A DNA stretch of 13,323 nt, taken from assembly GCA_016780695.1 (NCBI GenBank), contig JADHLK010000027.1, positions 1-13,323 on the forward strand. The letters are read 5' to 3'. Below, piece after piece: positions 1 through 7,677 of this stretch (position 1 is the first letter of the stretch; each line of letters opens with the position of its first letter). Source of the stretch: Alphaproteobacteria bacterium. Lineage in GTDB: Bacteria; Pseudomonadota; Alphaproteobacteria; Puniceispirillales; Puniceispirillaceae. The position numbers were made by a program, and so were the translations under genes. Below the pieces are notes generated by a model. The model was given only the letters and a program-made list of their open reading frames with translations. It was not told where the DNA came from and searched no databases.

Positions 1-414
1 GATGAATATATTGTCGATCTGCTGAATAAGGAAGGGCTGACAGGCGGTATGGCAGAAACCCATGAGAAGGTTTTTCTGCATCTGCCCTGCCATTCCAGAG
101 CCCAGAATTTCGGCCAGAAATCCGCTGAAATGCTGCGCCAGATCCCTGGCATCCAGCTAGAGGTGGTCGAACGCTGTTCCGGCCATGGCGGCAGCTGGGG
201 CATGATGAAGGATAATTTTGATACCGCTATCAAAATCGGCAAGCCAGTTGCCAGACAAGCCTGCAAGCAGGCACCGGATCGGGTTGTCTCGGCCTGTCCG
301 CTGGCGGGCCCGCACATCCTGCAGGGGATGGAAAAGCAGGGCGCTGAAAATGTGCCTGAAAAGGCTGAACATCCGGTGCAGATTATGGCCCGTGCCTATG
401 GGCTGGCCAGCTGA
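1..414 (+). CDS. CCG-domain iron-sulfur oxidoreductase, C-terminal part (5' truncated by window)
   Basis: The reading frame is open from base 1, so the visible 137 residues are the C-terminal part of a larger protein cut by the window edge; the internal ATG at 49 is not the start. The motifs LPCHSRAQN and ERCSGHGGSWG followed by a later SACPLAG cysteine are those of a heterodisulfide-reductase/GlpC-like CCG domain, in the variant where one cysteine of the usual CC pair is replaced (RCSGHGG). Such domains bind a non-cubane or 4Fe-4S cluster and pass electrons. In many proteobacteria this protein sits between rubrerythrin and a DUF3501 gene, and the DUF3501 gene does follow here after 51 bases. 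A role in peroxide or redox defence is inferred from that context only. The family call is firm; the partner and reaction are not known. Confidence 0.85.
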   Translation, partial: DEYIVDLLNKEGLTGGMAETHEKVFLHLPCHSRAQNFGQKSAEMLRQIPGIQLEVVERCSGHGGSWGMMKDNFDTAIKIGKPVARQACKQAPDRVVSACPLAGPHILQGMEKQGAENVPEKAEHPVQIMARAYGLAS

Positions 415-465
415 AACCACCGCTTACAGACCCGAACACACTAACCAGAGAAAGTCCGGAAAGAT

Positions 466-1056
466 ATGACCATGGCACGCAAAATCACCGCAGATGATAT
501 TATGGATATGGATGAATATGGCGCTGTCCGCCGCGAAAGACGGCGCGAACTGGTCGCCACCAAACGTAACCGGCGGGCCGCCATCGGCCCGCACGCCACC
601 GCCCATTTTGAGAATTTTGAGACCATGCTGGCTCAGGTGCATGAAATGCTGTTCATCGAAAAAGGTGGCGATGAGCAGCTGGCAGATGAGCTGGAAGCCT
701 ATAACCCGCTGATCCCGAATGGCCGCGAGCTGGTCATCACCCTGCTGTTTGAAATTGATAACCCGGAGCAGCGCCGCCAATTCTTGTCCAATCTGGGCGG
801 GGTTGAGGAAACGCTCTTTATTATGGTCGGTGATGAGCGCATTACGGGCACAGCCGAGGAAGATGTGGACCGCACCACAGCAGATGGCAAAGCCTCTTCA
901 GTGCAATTCATCCATTTTGCCTTTAGCGATGCGCAGGCCGCCGCCTTCAAGTCAGGTGACAAGCCGGTGATGCTGGGGATCAGCCATCCCTCCTATCCGC
1001 ACAGCACCACGCTCAACGCTGATCAAATCGCGGCTCTGGCAGCGGATTTTGACTGA
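466..1056 (+). CDS. DUF3501 family protein
   Basis: A 196-residue soluble protein with no signal peptide or membrane segment. The start (ARKITADDIMDMDEY, then a basic RRERRREL stretch) and the acidic central region are typical of DUF3501, a family with no established biochemical role that travels with the CCG iron-sulfur protein just upstream and with rubrerythrin. The start at 466 is preceded by a weak GGA at 458-460; the ATG at 472 (MARKIT) is an equally common start in the family and cannot be excluded. The 51-base spacing and same strand indicate co-transcription with the upstream gene. There are no cysteine clusters, so it is unlikely to carry a cluster itself. Confidence 0.85.
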   Translation: MTMARKITADDIMDMDEYGAVRRERRRELVATKRNRRAAIGPHATAHFENFETMLAQVHEMLFIEKGGDEQLADELEAYNPLIPNGRELVITLLFEIDNPEQRRQFLSNLGGVEETLFIMVGDERITGTAEEDVDRTTADGKASSVQFIHFAFSDAQAAAFKSGDKPVMLGISHPSYPHSTTLNADQIAALAADFD

Positions 1057-1117
1057 TAGCAAACGCGCCTAGCGCAGCCTGCACAGGGATTGGCCCCGGC
1101 TATCCTCAACACAGATG

Positions 1118-1150
1118 CGGCCCGGTATAGCAGGTAAGCTGACCGGGCCG
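1118..1150. repeat. GC-rich inverted repeat, possible 3' end structure of the DUF3501 transcript
   Basis: Nine bases CGGCCCGGT (1118-1126) pair perfectly with ACCGGGCCG (1142-1150). An inner AGC/GCT pairing can extend the stem, leaving a loop of about six bases. There is no T-run on either side, so it is not a standard rho-independent terminator. It could protect the mRNA 3' end or assist Rho-dependent ending. The pairing is read directly; the role is inferred. Confidence 0.45.
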
Positions 1151-1277
1151 GGCGGGCGGAAAAATCCTGCCACTTGCCCAACGCCGCCTGCGGGTCTGCC
1201 AAATCCAGCATGCTGGTCAGGAAATGCGCCTCACATCCCTTTTTGACCTTCCCGACAACAACTCAACATGACATTAT

Positions 1278-1308
1278 AATTGATTAATTTAGATTTAATT
1301 AATCAATT
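1278..1308. repeat. AT-rich perfect 12-bp inverted repeat, candidate operator
   Basis: The arms AATTGATTAATT (1278-1289) and AATTAATCAATT (1297-1308) are perfectly complementary across a 7-base centre. It is an AT island in otherwise GC-rich sequence, about 65 bases upstream of the -35 box at 1373. There is no clear T-run and the stem is all but GC-free, so a protein-binding site is more likely than a terminator. The TTGAT and ATCAA half-sites recall FNR/CRP-type boxes, but their 17-base separation does not fit that family. Confidence 0.45.
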
Positions 1309-1372
1309 TCAGAAGAACGCTCATGCGATGGTGAACAGCGCCCAAAATCATGCTTTGCCGCTATACTGATAG

Positions 1373-1400
1373 TTGACAGGCAAGCTGGGCAGACTAAACT
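1373..1400 (+). promoter_or_regulatory. sigma70-like promoter for the lipoprotein/permease unit
   Basis: A consensus -35 box TTGACA (1373-1378) is followed after 16 bases by TAAACT (1395-1400), four of six matches to the -10 consensus. Transcription would begin near 1407, giving a leader of about 60 bases before the ATG at 1470. Spacing and location fit the only downstream genes on this strand. Confidence 0.5.
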
Positions 1401-1469
1401 AGCAACCATCCTGACGGACCGGCTGGGCATGGGGCCTGACTGCTGGACTCGCAGGCGAGGAGAATCTAG

Positions 1470-1586
1470 ATGAAAATCAGAACCGCGATTATGGCCGGCC
1501 TGTTGCTGCTCGGTCTGGCAGGATGTTCCAGCTATCCTTCATGGGTGCCGGATTGGGCTCAGGTTGGAGCTGAAACCAAATCCTGA
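1470..1586 (+). CDS. very small lipoprotein (38 aa)
   Basis: The ATG at 1470 is preceded by a strong ribosome binding site AGGAGA (1458-1463) with a six-base spacer. The product has a basic start (MKIRT), a hydrophobic stretch rich in Leu, and a clear lipobox LAGC with the lipidated cysteine at residue 19, followed by SSYPSWVPDW. After processing only about 20 residues remain, anchored to a membrane. Tiny lipoproteins of this kind are common in alphaproteobacteria and easily missed; their role is generally unknown, and some resemble entericidin-like or envelope-stress peptides. The stop codon is 36 bases before the DMT permease start, so the two genes are likely co-transcribed. The call as a lipoprotein is well supported by signal plus RBS; function is not inferable. 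Confidence 0.72.
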   Translation: MKIRTAIMAGLLLLGLAGCSSYPSWVPDWAQVGAETKS

Positions 1587-1622
1587 TAAATCTGTCCCGC
1601 TGACTGGTTGCGGGCAGCTTTT

Positions 1623-2516
1623 ATGACAGACACATTGCGAGGCATTTTATGGATGGTGGCAACAACCATCCTGTTTGCCGGTGTAAATGCTGTGGTACGC
1701 CATGTGGGCAGCGATTTGCCTGCCTCTGTTTCCGCTTTCCTGCGCTATCTGATCAGCACGGTGGTGATGCTGCCTTTGCTGATCACGATGCTGCGCCAGG
1801 AGCGGCCTACTTCTGTGCATCTCTTATATGGCTTGCGCGGTCTGGTGCATGGGCTGGCGGTCTTGCTGTGGTTTTTTGCCATGGCCCGCCTGCCGCTGGC
1901 TGAGGTGACCGCGCTGGGTTTCCTGCATCCCATCTATGCAACGCTGGGGGCTATTTTGATTCTGCGCGAGCGGGTCTCTGTGCGGCGCTGGGCAGCCCTG
2001 TTGCTGGGTTTTATCGGGGTTGTGATCATCCTGCGCCCGGGGGTCAGCCCGCTATCAGAAGGACAGGCCGCCATTTTGCTCGCCGGGGCCTTTTTCGGTG
2101 CCTCCTACCTGCTGGCCAAGAAAATGACCGGGCTGGACAAGCCAATTTTCGTGCTGACCGCGCTGGGCGGCGTGGTAACGCTGGTTCTGGCCCCGTTTGC
2201 CATCTGGAACTGGCAAACACCGACGCTGGTTGAATTGGTCTGGCTCGCTGTGGTGGCTGCGCTAGCGACAGGCGGGCATTTTACCATGACCAAGGCGCTG
2301 TCGCTTGCACCTATCTCAACCACCCAGCCGGTGAATTTTCTGCAGCTGGTTTGGGCCAGCCTGATCGGGCTGATGCTGTTCGGGGAACAGCCGGAAGGGC
2401 CGGTCTTGCTGGGCGCGTTAATTGTTATTGGTGCGACCAGCTATATCGCCTGGCGGGAACAGCAGCTGGAAAAGACAGAAAAAGAGACGCAGCCGCCACC
2501 CGCAGACCGTCTCTAG
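1623..2516 (+). CDS. DMT-superfamily permease (EamA family)
   Basis: A 297-residue inner-membrane protein with about ten hydrophobic segments in two repeated EamA halves. The first half ends with GFLHPIYATLGAILILRERV and a helix reaching LRPG; the second ends with the TQPVNFLQLVWASLIGLMLFGE-type segment and a short basic/acidic cytosolic tail. Such proteins export or import small metabolites (amino acids, nucleosides, other drugs/metabolites), and this one cannot be assigned a substrate. I chose ATG 1623 (MTDTLRG); a TTG at 1608 would add five residues (MRAAF) but neither has a good ribosome binding site, so translation may be coupled to the lipoprotein gene upstream. A terminator overlaps the stop codon. 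Confidence 0.88.
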   Translation: MTDTLRGILWMVATTILFAGVNAVVRHVGSDLPASVSAFLRYLISTVVMLPLLITMLRQERPTSVHLLYGLRGLVHGLAVLLWFFAMARLPLAEVTALGFLHPIYATLGAILILRERVSVRRWAALLLGFIGVVIILRPGVSPLSEGQAAILLAGAFFGASYLLAKKMTGLDKPIFVLTALGGVVTLVLAPFAIWNWQTPTLVELVWLAVVAALATGGHFTMTKALSLAPISTTQPVNFLQLVWASLIGLMLFGEQPEGPVLLGALIVIGATSYIAWREQQLEKTEKETQPPPADRL

Positions 2517-2536
2517 CGGACGGCCTGCCAATTTTT
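2502..2536 (+). terminator. rho-independent terminator after the DMT permease
   Basis: GCAG-a-CCGTC (2502-2511) pairs with GACGG-c-CTGC (2519-2528), one mismatch in ten, around a 7-base loop that contains the permease stop codon. Two bases later comes a T5 run (2532-2536). It ends the lipoprotein/permease unit just before the convergent NTF2-like gene. Confidence 0.62.
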
Positions 2537-2553
2537 GTTACCCGATTCTCTGG

Positions 2554-2886
2554 TTAGCCGCTTATCGGGGTTGCGCCAGTCTCGGTGCGGACAGCCTTGC
2601 CATCTTTTTTGATATGCACCGCCATGACTGATTCTTTTGACCCATCCGGAAAGGACATGACAGAATGCACGACCAGAATATCGTTATTCTCATAAAGACA
2701 GTTTGAGCTGAGCATCTTCCACTGATCGCTCTGCATCATGCCTTCCATCATTGGCTGCCATTCTGTGAGCGACAGGGTGGTGTTGGTCTGATGCCGGACA
2801 AATTCATAATCAGCATGATAGCAATCCAGCATGGCTGCGGCATCTCGGCTGTCAAAAGCCGCCATCATTTTATCATAAAGTGACAT
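2554..2886 (-). CDS. NTF2-like / SnoaL-fold protein (110 aa)
   Basis: The protein starts MSLYDKMMAAFDSRDAAAMLDCYHADYEF, the classic opening of the nuclear-transport-factor-2-like fold (a helix pair, then the first strand with Asp and Tyr), followed by alternating strands such as ILVVHSVMSF and VMAVHIKKDG. These small cone-shaped proteins act as ketosteroid-isomerase-like enzymes, polyketide cyclases or ligand-binding proteins; nothing here fixes a reaction. The ATG at 2886 has an AGAGGAAA ribosome binding site; an in-frame ATG at 2964 lacks one and would add 26 residues of poor likeness to the family, so I rejected it. It is on the same strand as the desaturase but separated from it by a terminator, so it is probably a separate unit. 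Confidence 0.72.
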   Translation of the reverse strand: MSLYDKMMAAFDSRDAAAMLDCYHADYEFVRHQTNTTLSLTEWQPMMEGMMQSDQWKMLSSNCLYENNDILVVHSVMSFPDGSKESVMAVHIKKDGKAVRTETGATPISG

Positions 2887-3030
2887 GGTTGTTTCCTCTC
2901 TCTTTTTTTGACCTATTTCATTGCCAAACCGCTCCAGCCTGACAGCCACACCCGGCACAGGCAAGCCAAAAGCCGCCCCTGCCCAAATAACAGGCAGTCT
3001 GCTAACCAGCAGGGGTCTTCAGAAGCACGG

Positions 3031-3051
3031 AAAAAACCTGCCCGTAGGCGG
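3031..3051 (-). terminator. rho-independent terminator after the desaturase operon
   Basis: On the - strand CC-g-GCC, a TACG tetraloop, then GGC-a-GG is followed directly by T6. A UACG loop closed by C-G is unusually stable. It is placed 12 bases past the desaturase stop. A second small palindrome, CCCTTAAGGG followed by TTTT on the - strand, overlaps the stop itself. Together they plausibly end the TRAP-sulfatase-desaturase transcript. Confidence 0.55.
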
Positions 3052-3062
3052 AACCAAAACCC

Positions 3063-4214
3063 TTAAGGGGCCAACTCTTTCGGGCCCAGATAGCCAACCG
3101 ACTTTGCCAAGCCCGCATCAGTTTTGACAGATGGGTCTTTTGCCTCAGGAACCGGCGTATCATAGGCATAATCGGGCTCTGCTTGCTGGCGTTTCCAGAC
3201 CATCCGCATTTCCTGCCAGGCACCGAGCAGCGTGCGCGGGGCCGGCATATCCTCAGCCGTCGCCTGATAGAGAGCCTTCAGATTATAGCAGGGCACACCG
3301 GCATACATATGATGTTCAAGATGCCAGTTCATGTTCCAGTAAAGAAATTCAGAAAGCGGGTCGAGTGTAATAGTCCGCACCGATTTGCGGAAATCTGTCT
3401 CATTGCTTTTCAGCCCGCAATGCATCGGCACACCGACAAAATAGCGCCACCAGTTTGCGATAAAGGTTGAGCCGGAAATCAGCACCGCCAATATCGGATA
3501 GCCGGCGGCAAAGGCCGCCAGAATGATGCCGCCATGAACCAGCAGCGTAATCCGTGCCCAGGCCGCCGCTTTCTTGCGATGCTCGTCATAGCCTTCATAC
3601 AGTTCCGTGCCCCAGCTATTGAACGGATTGTCAAACCGGCCAAGGGCTATCTGGATAAAATTCTGCAAGGTCGGCACAATCCCCTTCGATTGATAGCCGC
3701 CAAAAATATTGACCGTGAACAGCTGCAGGATATAGAGCGCCGCCAGAGACGGGGTGGCGGGCATCACCTCTTCCCGGTCGCCTTCGGGATGCAGGGTGAA
3801 GCGGTGGTGAAAATTATGGCTGAACTGATAAATTTCAAAATTATTCCAGCCCAGCAAGGAATAAAGCCGCAGGAACACCCAATTCAGCCGCTTGGATTTG
3901 AACACTGTACCGTGGCACAGCTCATGATGCGGGGCAGTGAAAAAAGCCGCGACAGTGCCATGCACAAACAAGGCAACAGCAAAAGCGATCCAGGCTTGCT
4001 GGAGGAAAAATGCAAAACACAGCCCGCCCGTTACCAGCCACAGCCCCAGATGCCCCAGCGCCTGCACCAACCCCCTGGCATCACTGGGCTGCATCAAATC
4101 ACGCAGGATTTTCTTATCCACCGGACAGCGATACCATCGAATCTGAAGCGTCTTGCTCACCTCGCTCATCGGGGCAAATTGTGCATTTTTGATGGCTTCT
4201 GCCAGCGGGTTCAT
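3063..4214 (-). CDS. membrane fatty-acid-desaturase-family di-iron oxygenase
   Basis: A 383-residue membrane protein with all three histidine boxes of the desaturase/hydroxylase superfamily: HELCH (H97, H101), HNFHH (H133, H136, H137) and HLEHH (H298, H301, H302), separated by hydrophobic pairs at roughly 52-92 and 222-262. The boxes bind two irons that use oxygen to desaturate or hydroxylate an aliphatic chain at the membrane. A further conserved-looking histidine is H265 (VPMHCG). The ATG at 4214 has an AGGAG ribosome binding site. It is the last gene of the - strand run, 66 bases after the sulfatase stop. Family members range from acyl-lipid desaturases to alkane, carotenoid and ornithine-lipid hydroxylases. 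The setting in a transport and sulfatase operon hints at action on the imported compound or its product, but a lipid substrate is equally possible. Confidence 0.85.
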   Translation of the reverse strand: MNPLAEAIKNAQFAPMSEVSKTLQIRWYRCPVDKKILRDLMQPSDARGLVQALGHLGLWLVTGGLCFAFFLQQAWIAFAVALFVHGTVAAFFTAPHHELCHGTVFKSKRLNWVFLRLYSLLGWNNFEIYQFSHNFHHRFTLHPEGDREEVMPATPSLAALYILQLFTVNIFGGYQSKGIVPTLQNFIQIALGRFDNPFNSWGTELYEGYDEHRKKAAAWARITLLVHGGIILAAFAAGYPILAVLISGSTFIANWWRYFVGVPMHCGLKSNETDFRKSVRTITLDPLSEFLYWNMNWHLEHHMYAGVPCYNLKALYQATAEDMPAPRTLLGAWQEMRMVWKRQQAEPDYAYDTPVPEAKDPSVKTDAGLAKSVGYLGPKELAP

Positions 4215-4280
4215 CTCTCACTCTCCTGCAATCTGTCTTTTATTTCCTGGTCCCACTTACTTGCCCGGCCCCTGTAGATT

Positions 4281-5810
4281 TCACAATCCGGCTTCCCCTG
4301 CCAAGCCAAATCTTTCCAGCAATTCTGCCGGTGCGTCATGGCGGCGGGCCTCGGCACGGATTTTATCTATAAATTGCTGTTCTATTTCAGCCTGCCGAAA
4401 GGGTTTCATTTGGAACGGATCGCTTTTCAGGTCAAATAGGCAGGTGCGGGTTTCAGCAAAACCGCCACCTTGCAAGGGCGGGCGCGCCGCATCGGCCAGC
4501 GCCGGTATCTTCAGCACAGGCACCCCCTTGGTAAAGTTGAAACCGCGCACCAGTTCTGCATCCACCAGCTCACGCACCTCAAACATCTGCACCTGATGGG
4601 TGGGCATCAGCGTATATTCATAGAGCGGCTTGCTCTCCATATCCTCCGGATAGAGGAAATAGGTATAGCGCCCGTCTGTCGCGTTAATCGCCGCGCCAAA
4701 TGTTCCAAAAATTGCCAAATCCCGGATAGAGCTGGCCTCTTTGGTGATCAGCGGCAGCATCGAGCTGCCAAGCGTATCCTCACAAGGTTCAAGGCCAAAA
4801 ATATCCAGCAGGGTGGGCGAGAGATCAATCGCCTGGGTGAGCGCGTCAATGCGCTGGCCCCAGCTGTCCGGATAGTCTGGCAGGTGAATCATCATCGGAA
4901 TATGGGCGATCTCATTGAAAAAGGGCATCCGCTGCTTGCCCCACCAATCATGCTCGCCAAGCAAAAACCCATGATCCGTGGTCAGCACAATCGCGGTATC
5001 TTCCCAGGCATTATGGGCATCAAGATAATCCAGCAAGCGGCCCATCTGCTGATCACAAAAGGCCACCAGCGCCCCGTAATTGGCCCGGATCTCTGCGATC
5101 TCATCTGGTGTATCCCCGGCCGAACTGCGATATTGCGGCCAGGTGTAGATCGGCCCTTCATAGGCCGTCGGAAAGGCCTCGCGAAAACTCTCCGGAGCGA
5201 TAAAGGGTTCATGCGGATCAAAACATTCCAGCTGCAGCATCCAGCCATCTTCTGTCCCGTTATTTTCCAGAAAATCCAGCGCCGCATCAAAGCATTGATA
5301 GATTGGGAAATCCTTGTCTGCCTTGAAACGGGTCATGTTTTTCAGCCCCTGCATGCGCTTGGCAGTCGGCTTTTTGCCGCCAATCTGCAGCGGGTGATAG
5401 ATTTCCCGGAACCGTTCCAGCGGTGATTTGACCATCGCAACCCAGGTATCGCTTTCCTGACCGCGGATAAAATCAAAACTGTTATAGCGCGTATGATAGG
5501 TGGCCCCGCCATCCTCAAAATAATGATTGTGATCAGAGGACAGGTGGGTATAGATGCCGGCCTTGCGCAAGGCGACCACAAAGCTGTCATCAAACGGTTC
5601 CAGCGGGCCCCAGCTGCGATGCAGGAAATTCAGCCTGCCGGTATGCATATCGCGGCGCGCAGGCATACAGGGCATGGAGCCGATATAATGATTGTCAAAC
5701 AGGGCCGACTTTTCTGCCAGCCGGTCAAAATTGGGAGTCGGAATTGACCCGCCATAACAGCTGAGCGCAGACCGGTTCAGGGAATCGAACAATATGAATA
5801 TGGTTTTCAT
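4281..5810 (-). CDS. cytosolic type I (FGly) sulfatase / sulfatase-like hydrolase
   Basis: A 509-residue alkaline-phosphatase-superfamily hydrolase. Residues 46-59 read MPCMPARRDMHTGR, the sulfatase signature C-x-P-x-R with C48 as the residue converted to formylglycine. Metal-binding landmarks follow: D9 near the start and D279-H280 in TTDHGFLLGEHDWWGK. There is no signal peptide (MKTIFILFDSLNR leads straight into the fold), so it acts in the cytoplasm on an imported sulfate ester. Close relatives also include phosphonate and phosphodiester hydrolases, so the ester type is not certain. I chose ATG 5810: the open frame continues upstream to 6026, but that part runs inside dctM and has no likeness to sulfatases. 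It lies 62 bases after dctM and is presumably transcribed with it. A formylglycine-generating or anaerobic maturase gene must be elsewhere. Confidence 0.85.
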   Translation of the reverse strand: MKTIFILFDSLNRSALSCYGGSIPTPNFDRLAEKSALFDNHYIGSMPCMPARRDMHTGRLNFLHRSWGPLEPFDDSFVVALRKAGIYTHLSSDHNHYFEDGGATYHTRYNSFDFIRGQESDTWVAMVKSPLERFREIYHPLQIGGKKPTAKRMQGLKNMTRFKADKDFPIYQCFDAALDFLENNGTEDGWMLQLECFDPHEPFIAPESFREAFPTAYEGPIYTWPQYRSSAGDTPDEIAEIRANYGALVAFCDQQMGRLLDYLDAHNAWEDTAIVLTTDHGFLLGEHDWWGKQRMPFFNEIAHIPMMIHLPDYPDSWGQRIDALTQAIDLSPTLLDIFGLEPCEDTLGSSMLPLITKEASSIRDLAIFGTFGAAINATDGRYTYFLYPEDMESKPLYEYTLMPTHQVQMFEVRELVDAELVRGFNFTKGVPVLKIPALADAARPPLQGGGFAETRTCLFDLKSDPFQMKPFRQAEIEQQFIDKIRAEARRHDAPAELLERFGLAGEAGL

Positions 5811-5872
5811 CTGCCCGGCTTTCCGCGTGTCGGCTTGCTGATCATCCTGGCCATTTTCTGCTGCTCCCGATC

Positions 5873-7150
5873 CTAGTTGAAAAACAGGCCTGGTATCCAC
5901 AGCGCCAGCTGCGGGAAAACACAGAGCAGGAACAAGACCAGCACATTGGCCATCAGGAACGGGGCCGCTCCCAGAAAGATACTGCCGATGCCCATTTTCG
6001 ATATCGCCGCACAGACATTCAGACAATTCCCCACCGGCGGCGTGCAGGCTCCCACCGCCAGCCCGGAAATCAGCACCACACCAAAATGTATCGGCGATAC
6101 CCCTACTGAGGTGGCCGCCGGTAACAGCACTGGCGTCAGCAGCAGGATAGCCGGGCCCACATCAATCACCGTTCCGGCAATCAGAATCAGCAGGGCAATC
6201 ACCAGCATGATCTCGGTCGGGCCCAGATTCATCGACACGACCAGGGCAGCCATCGCATCCGGCACGCGTTCCAGCGACAACACCCAGATATAGAGCTTGG
6301 AAAATGCAATGATGGTCATAATCTTGGCGCTGGTAACAATGGCGTTGCGAAGCAGGCGCGGCATCTCTTTCAAGGTCGCCAGCCCGACAATAAACAGGCT
6401 GATAGCCAGCCCGTAAAAGACCGCCAGCGCAGCTGTCTCAGTCGGAGTGGCCACGCCGCCAACCACCGCACCCACGATCAAAAATGGCATGACCAGAACC
6501 GCAGCAGACCGGCGGGCCTGTCTTTTGGCTTCTTTCAGGGTGAAGGGCACTTCTTCTGTGGGATAGTTGCGGCGCTGGGCGATATACCAGACAATCACCA
6601 GCTGCGAGAGTCCCACCATAATGCCTGGAATAATGCCGCCCAAAAACAGCTGGCCGACAGATTCCTGGGCAATAATCGCATAGACCACCATCGGCACTGA
6701 GGGCGGTATAATCATCCCCATCGTCGAGGAGGCAACGGTAATACCGGCGGCAAAACTCTTGGGATAGCCGCGCTTTTCCATCTCTGGAATAAGCACCGAT
6801 CCAATAGAAGCCGTATCCGATGAGGAGGAGCCTGAAATGCCGCCAAATATCATAGAGGCCACCACATTCACCAGCCCCAGCCCGCCTTTCAGCCGGCCCA
6901 CAAAGAACATCGACAAATCAAGCAGGCGCGCGGTAATGCCGCCTGAATTCATCACAAATCCCATCAGGATAAACAGCGGCAGGGCAATCAGCGCATATTG
7001 GTCAAAGCCGGAAAAGACCCGCGTTGGCAACACGCCGAGCAGCATCGGCTGTTCGACCAGAAAATAGATAAAGGCAGACAGGCCCAGCGAAAAGGAAATG
7101 GGCACGCCGATAATGACAAACAGGGCCAATGTTCCCAGAAGCAGAAACAT
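5873..7150 (-). CDS. dctM: TRAP transporter large permease (DctM family)
   Basis: A 425-residue inner-membrane protein with about a dozen hydrophobic segments. It shows the DctM hallmarks: the early LPLFILMGFVMNSGG, the IFGGISGSSSSDTASIGSVLIPEM segment of the sodium/substrate site, the matching GMIIPPSVPMVVYA, and the second-repeat GVVLISGLAVGACTPPVGNCL. It moves the substrate using the ion gradient, together with the small permease and the binding protein. The ATG at 7150 begins one base past the dctQ stop (TGAgATG) and its ribosome binding site GGAGGA lies inside dctQ, so the two are translationally coupled. An upstream in-frame ATG at 7186 inside dctQ is rejected for that reason. Confidence 0.93.
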   Translation of the reverse strand: MFLLLGTLALFVIIGVPISFSLGLSAFIYFLVEQPMLLGVLPTRVFSGFDQYALIALPLFILMGFVMNSGGITARLLDLSMFFVGRLKGGLGLVNVVASMIFGGISGSSSSDTASIGSVLIPEMEKRGYPKSFAAGITVASSTMGMIIPPSVPMVVYAIIAQESVGQLFLGGIIPGIMVGLSQLVIVWYIAQRRNYPTEEVPFTLKEAKRQARRSAAVLVMPFLIVGAVVGGVATPTETAALAVFYGLAISLFIVGLATLKEMPRLLRNAIVTSAKIMTIIAFSKLYIWVLSLERVPDAMAALVVSMNLGPTEIMLVIALLILIAGTVIDVGPAILLLTPVLLPAATSVGVSPIHFGVVLISGLAVGACTPPVGNCLNVCAAISKMGIGSIFLGAAPFLMANVLVLFLLCVFPQLALWIPGLFFN

Positions 7151-7151
7151 C

Positions 7152-7658
7152 TCAATCCTCCGGCAACCAAAGCACTTCAAGGTCAACCCGCCCGCCTATG
7201 GCGAGGATTGACTTGACAAAACAGTAGAAAACACACAAGCCGCAACCGATAAAAATCGACATATGCACAAACATTTGCGGCATCTCAAAAGGCTGCCAGG
7301 GATAATGGCCCGCCTTGCTCATCCAGTCGATGGACAGCCAGGCCAGCACCGCATTAATCACCGCTATGCAGGCCAGCCCCAGAACATAGGCAGCCAGCTT
7401 TACCGTTCTTGGCAGCAAATCAATAATGACGGTAATCGCAATATGTTCATGTCTAGTCACGCCGACCGCCATGCCTATCGCGCTGGTATAGATAAAGCAG
7501 ATAACAACAAATTCATTGGAACCGGTAATGCCATAGGAAAAGCCGTAACGCATCACCACCAGCAAAAAGACAATCGTCAAAAATGCCGCAAAGGTTACAA
7601 TCAAGAACCATTCCAGCACTCTGGTCAGCCCCGCATTGATTTTTTCCAGCAAATCCAT
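7152..7658 (-). CDS. dctQ: TRAP transporter small permease (DctQ family)
   Basis: A 168-residue protein with four hydrophobic segments (about 15-37, 47-67, 83-107 and 129-151) and the family-typical LEWFL opening and EHIAITVIIDLLP middle. It is the membrane partner that scaffolds DctM. The start at 7658 has an AGGA about eight bases upstream. It follows dctP after a 71-base gap that contains a hairpin and precedes dctM with no gap. The family call is clear even though sequences in this family vary strongly. Confidence 0.9.
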   Translation of the reverse strand: MDLLEKINAGLTRVLEWFLIVTFAAFLTIVFLLVVMRYGFSYGITGSNEFVVICFIYTSAIGMAVGVTRHEHIAITVIIDLLPRTVKLAAYVLGLACIAVINAVLAWLSIDWMSKAGHYPWQPFEMPQMFVHMSIFIGCGLCVFYCFVKSILAIGGRVDLEVLWLPED

Positions 7659-7677
7659 TTTTCAAATCCTGTTAAAT

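Larger units (their letters stand above)
1057..1469. other. 413-base intergenic region with two inverted repeats and a promoter
   Basis: No convincing gene lies here. It contains a GC-rich hairpin (1118-1150), an AT-rich perfect inverted repeat (1278-1308) and a sigma70-like promoter (1373-1400). The last precedes the small lipoprotein gene at 1470. The left part probably holds the 3' untranslated end of the DUF3501 transcript; the right part is the regulatory region of the lipoprotein/permease unit. Confidence 0.6.

Noticed and set aside
1023..1211. Small - strand open frame (62 codons) after DUF3501
   Set aside because: The first half reads fairly naturally (MLDLADPQAALGKWQDF), but it has no ribosome binding site, runs into the DUF3501 coding end and turns into Cys/Arg/Ala-rich noise. 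A decayed gene fragment cannot be excluded.
1278..1308. Reading the AT-rich inverted repeat as an FNR/FixK box
   Set aside because: The half-sites TTGAT and ATCAA are 17 bases apart instead of 4, so it does not fit that family.
3534..4277. + strand open frame opposite the desaturase
   Set aside because: It is complementary to a gene with three intact histidine boxes; its own sequence shows no domain or ribosome binding site.
4470..5426. Long + strand open frame (318 codons) opposite the sulfatase
   Set aside because: It is antisense to clear sulfatase motifs, has no recognisable domain and is rich in Arg, Gln, His and Ile as expected of a complementary-strand reading.
5811..6026. N-terminal extension of the sulfatase frame
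   Set aside because: The extra 72 residues lie mostly within dctM in another frame and show no relation to sulfatases; the ATG at 5810 starts exactly at the family's beginning.
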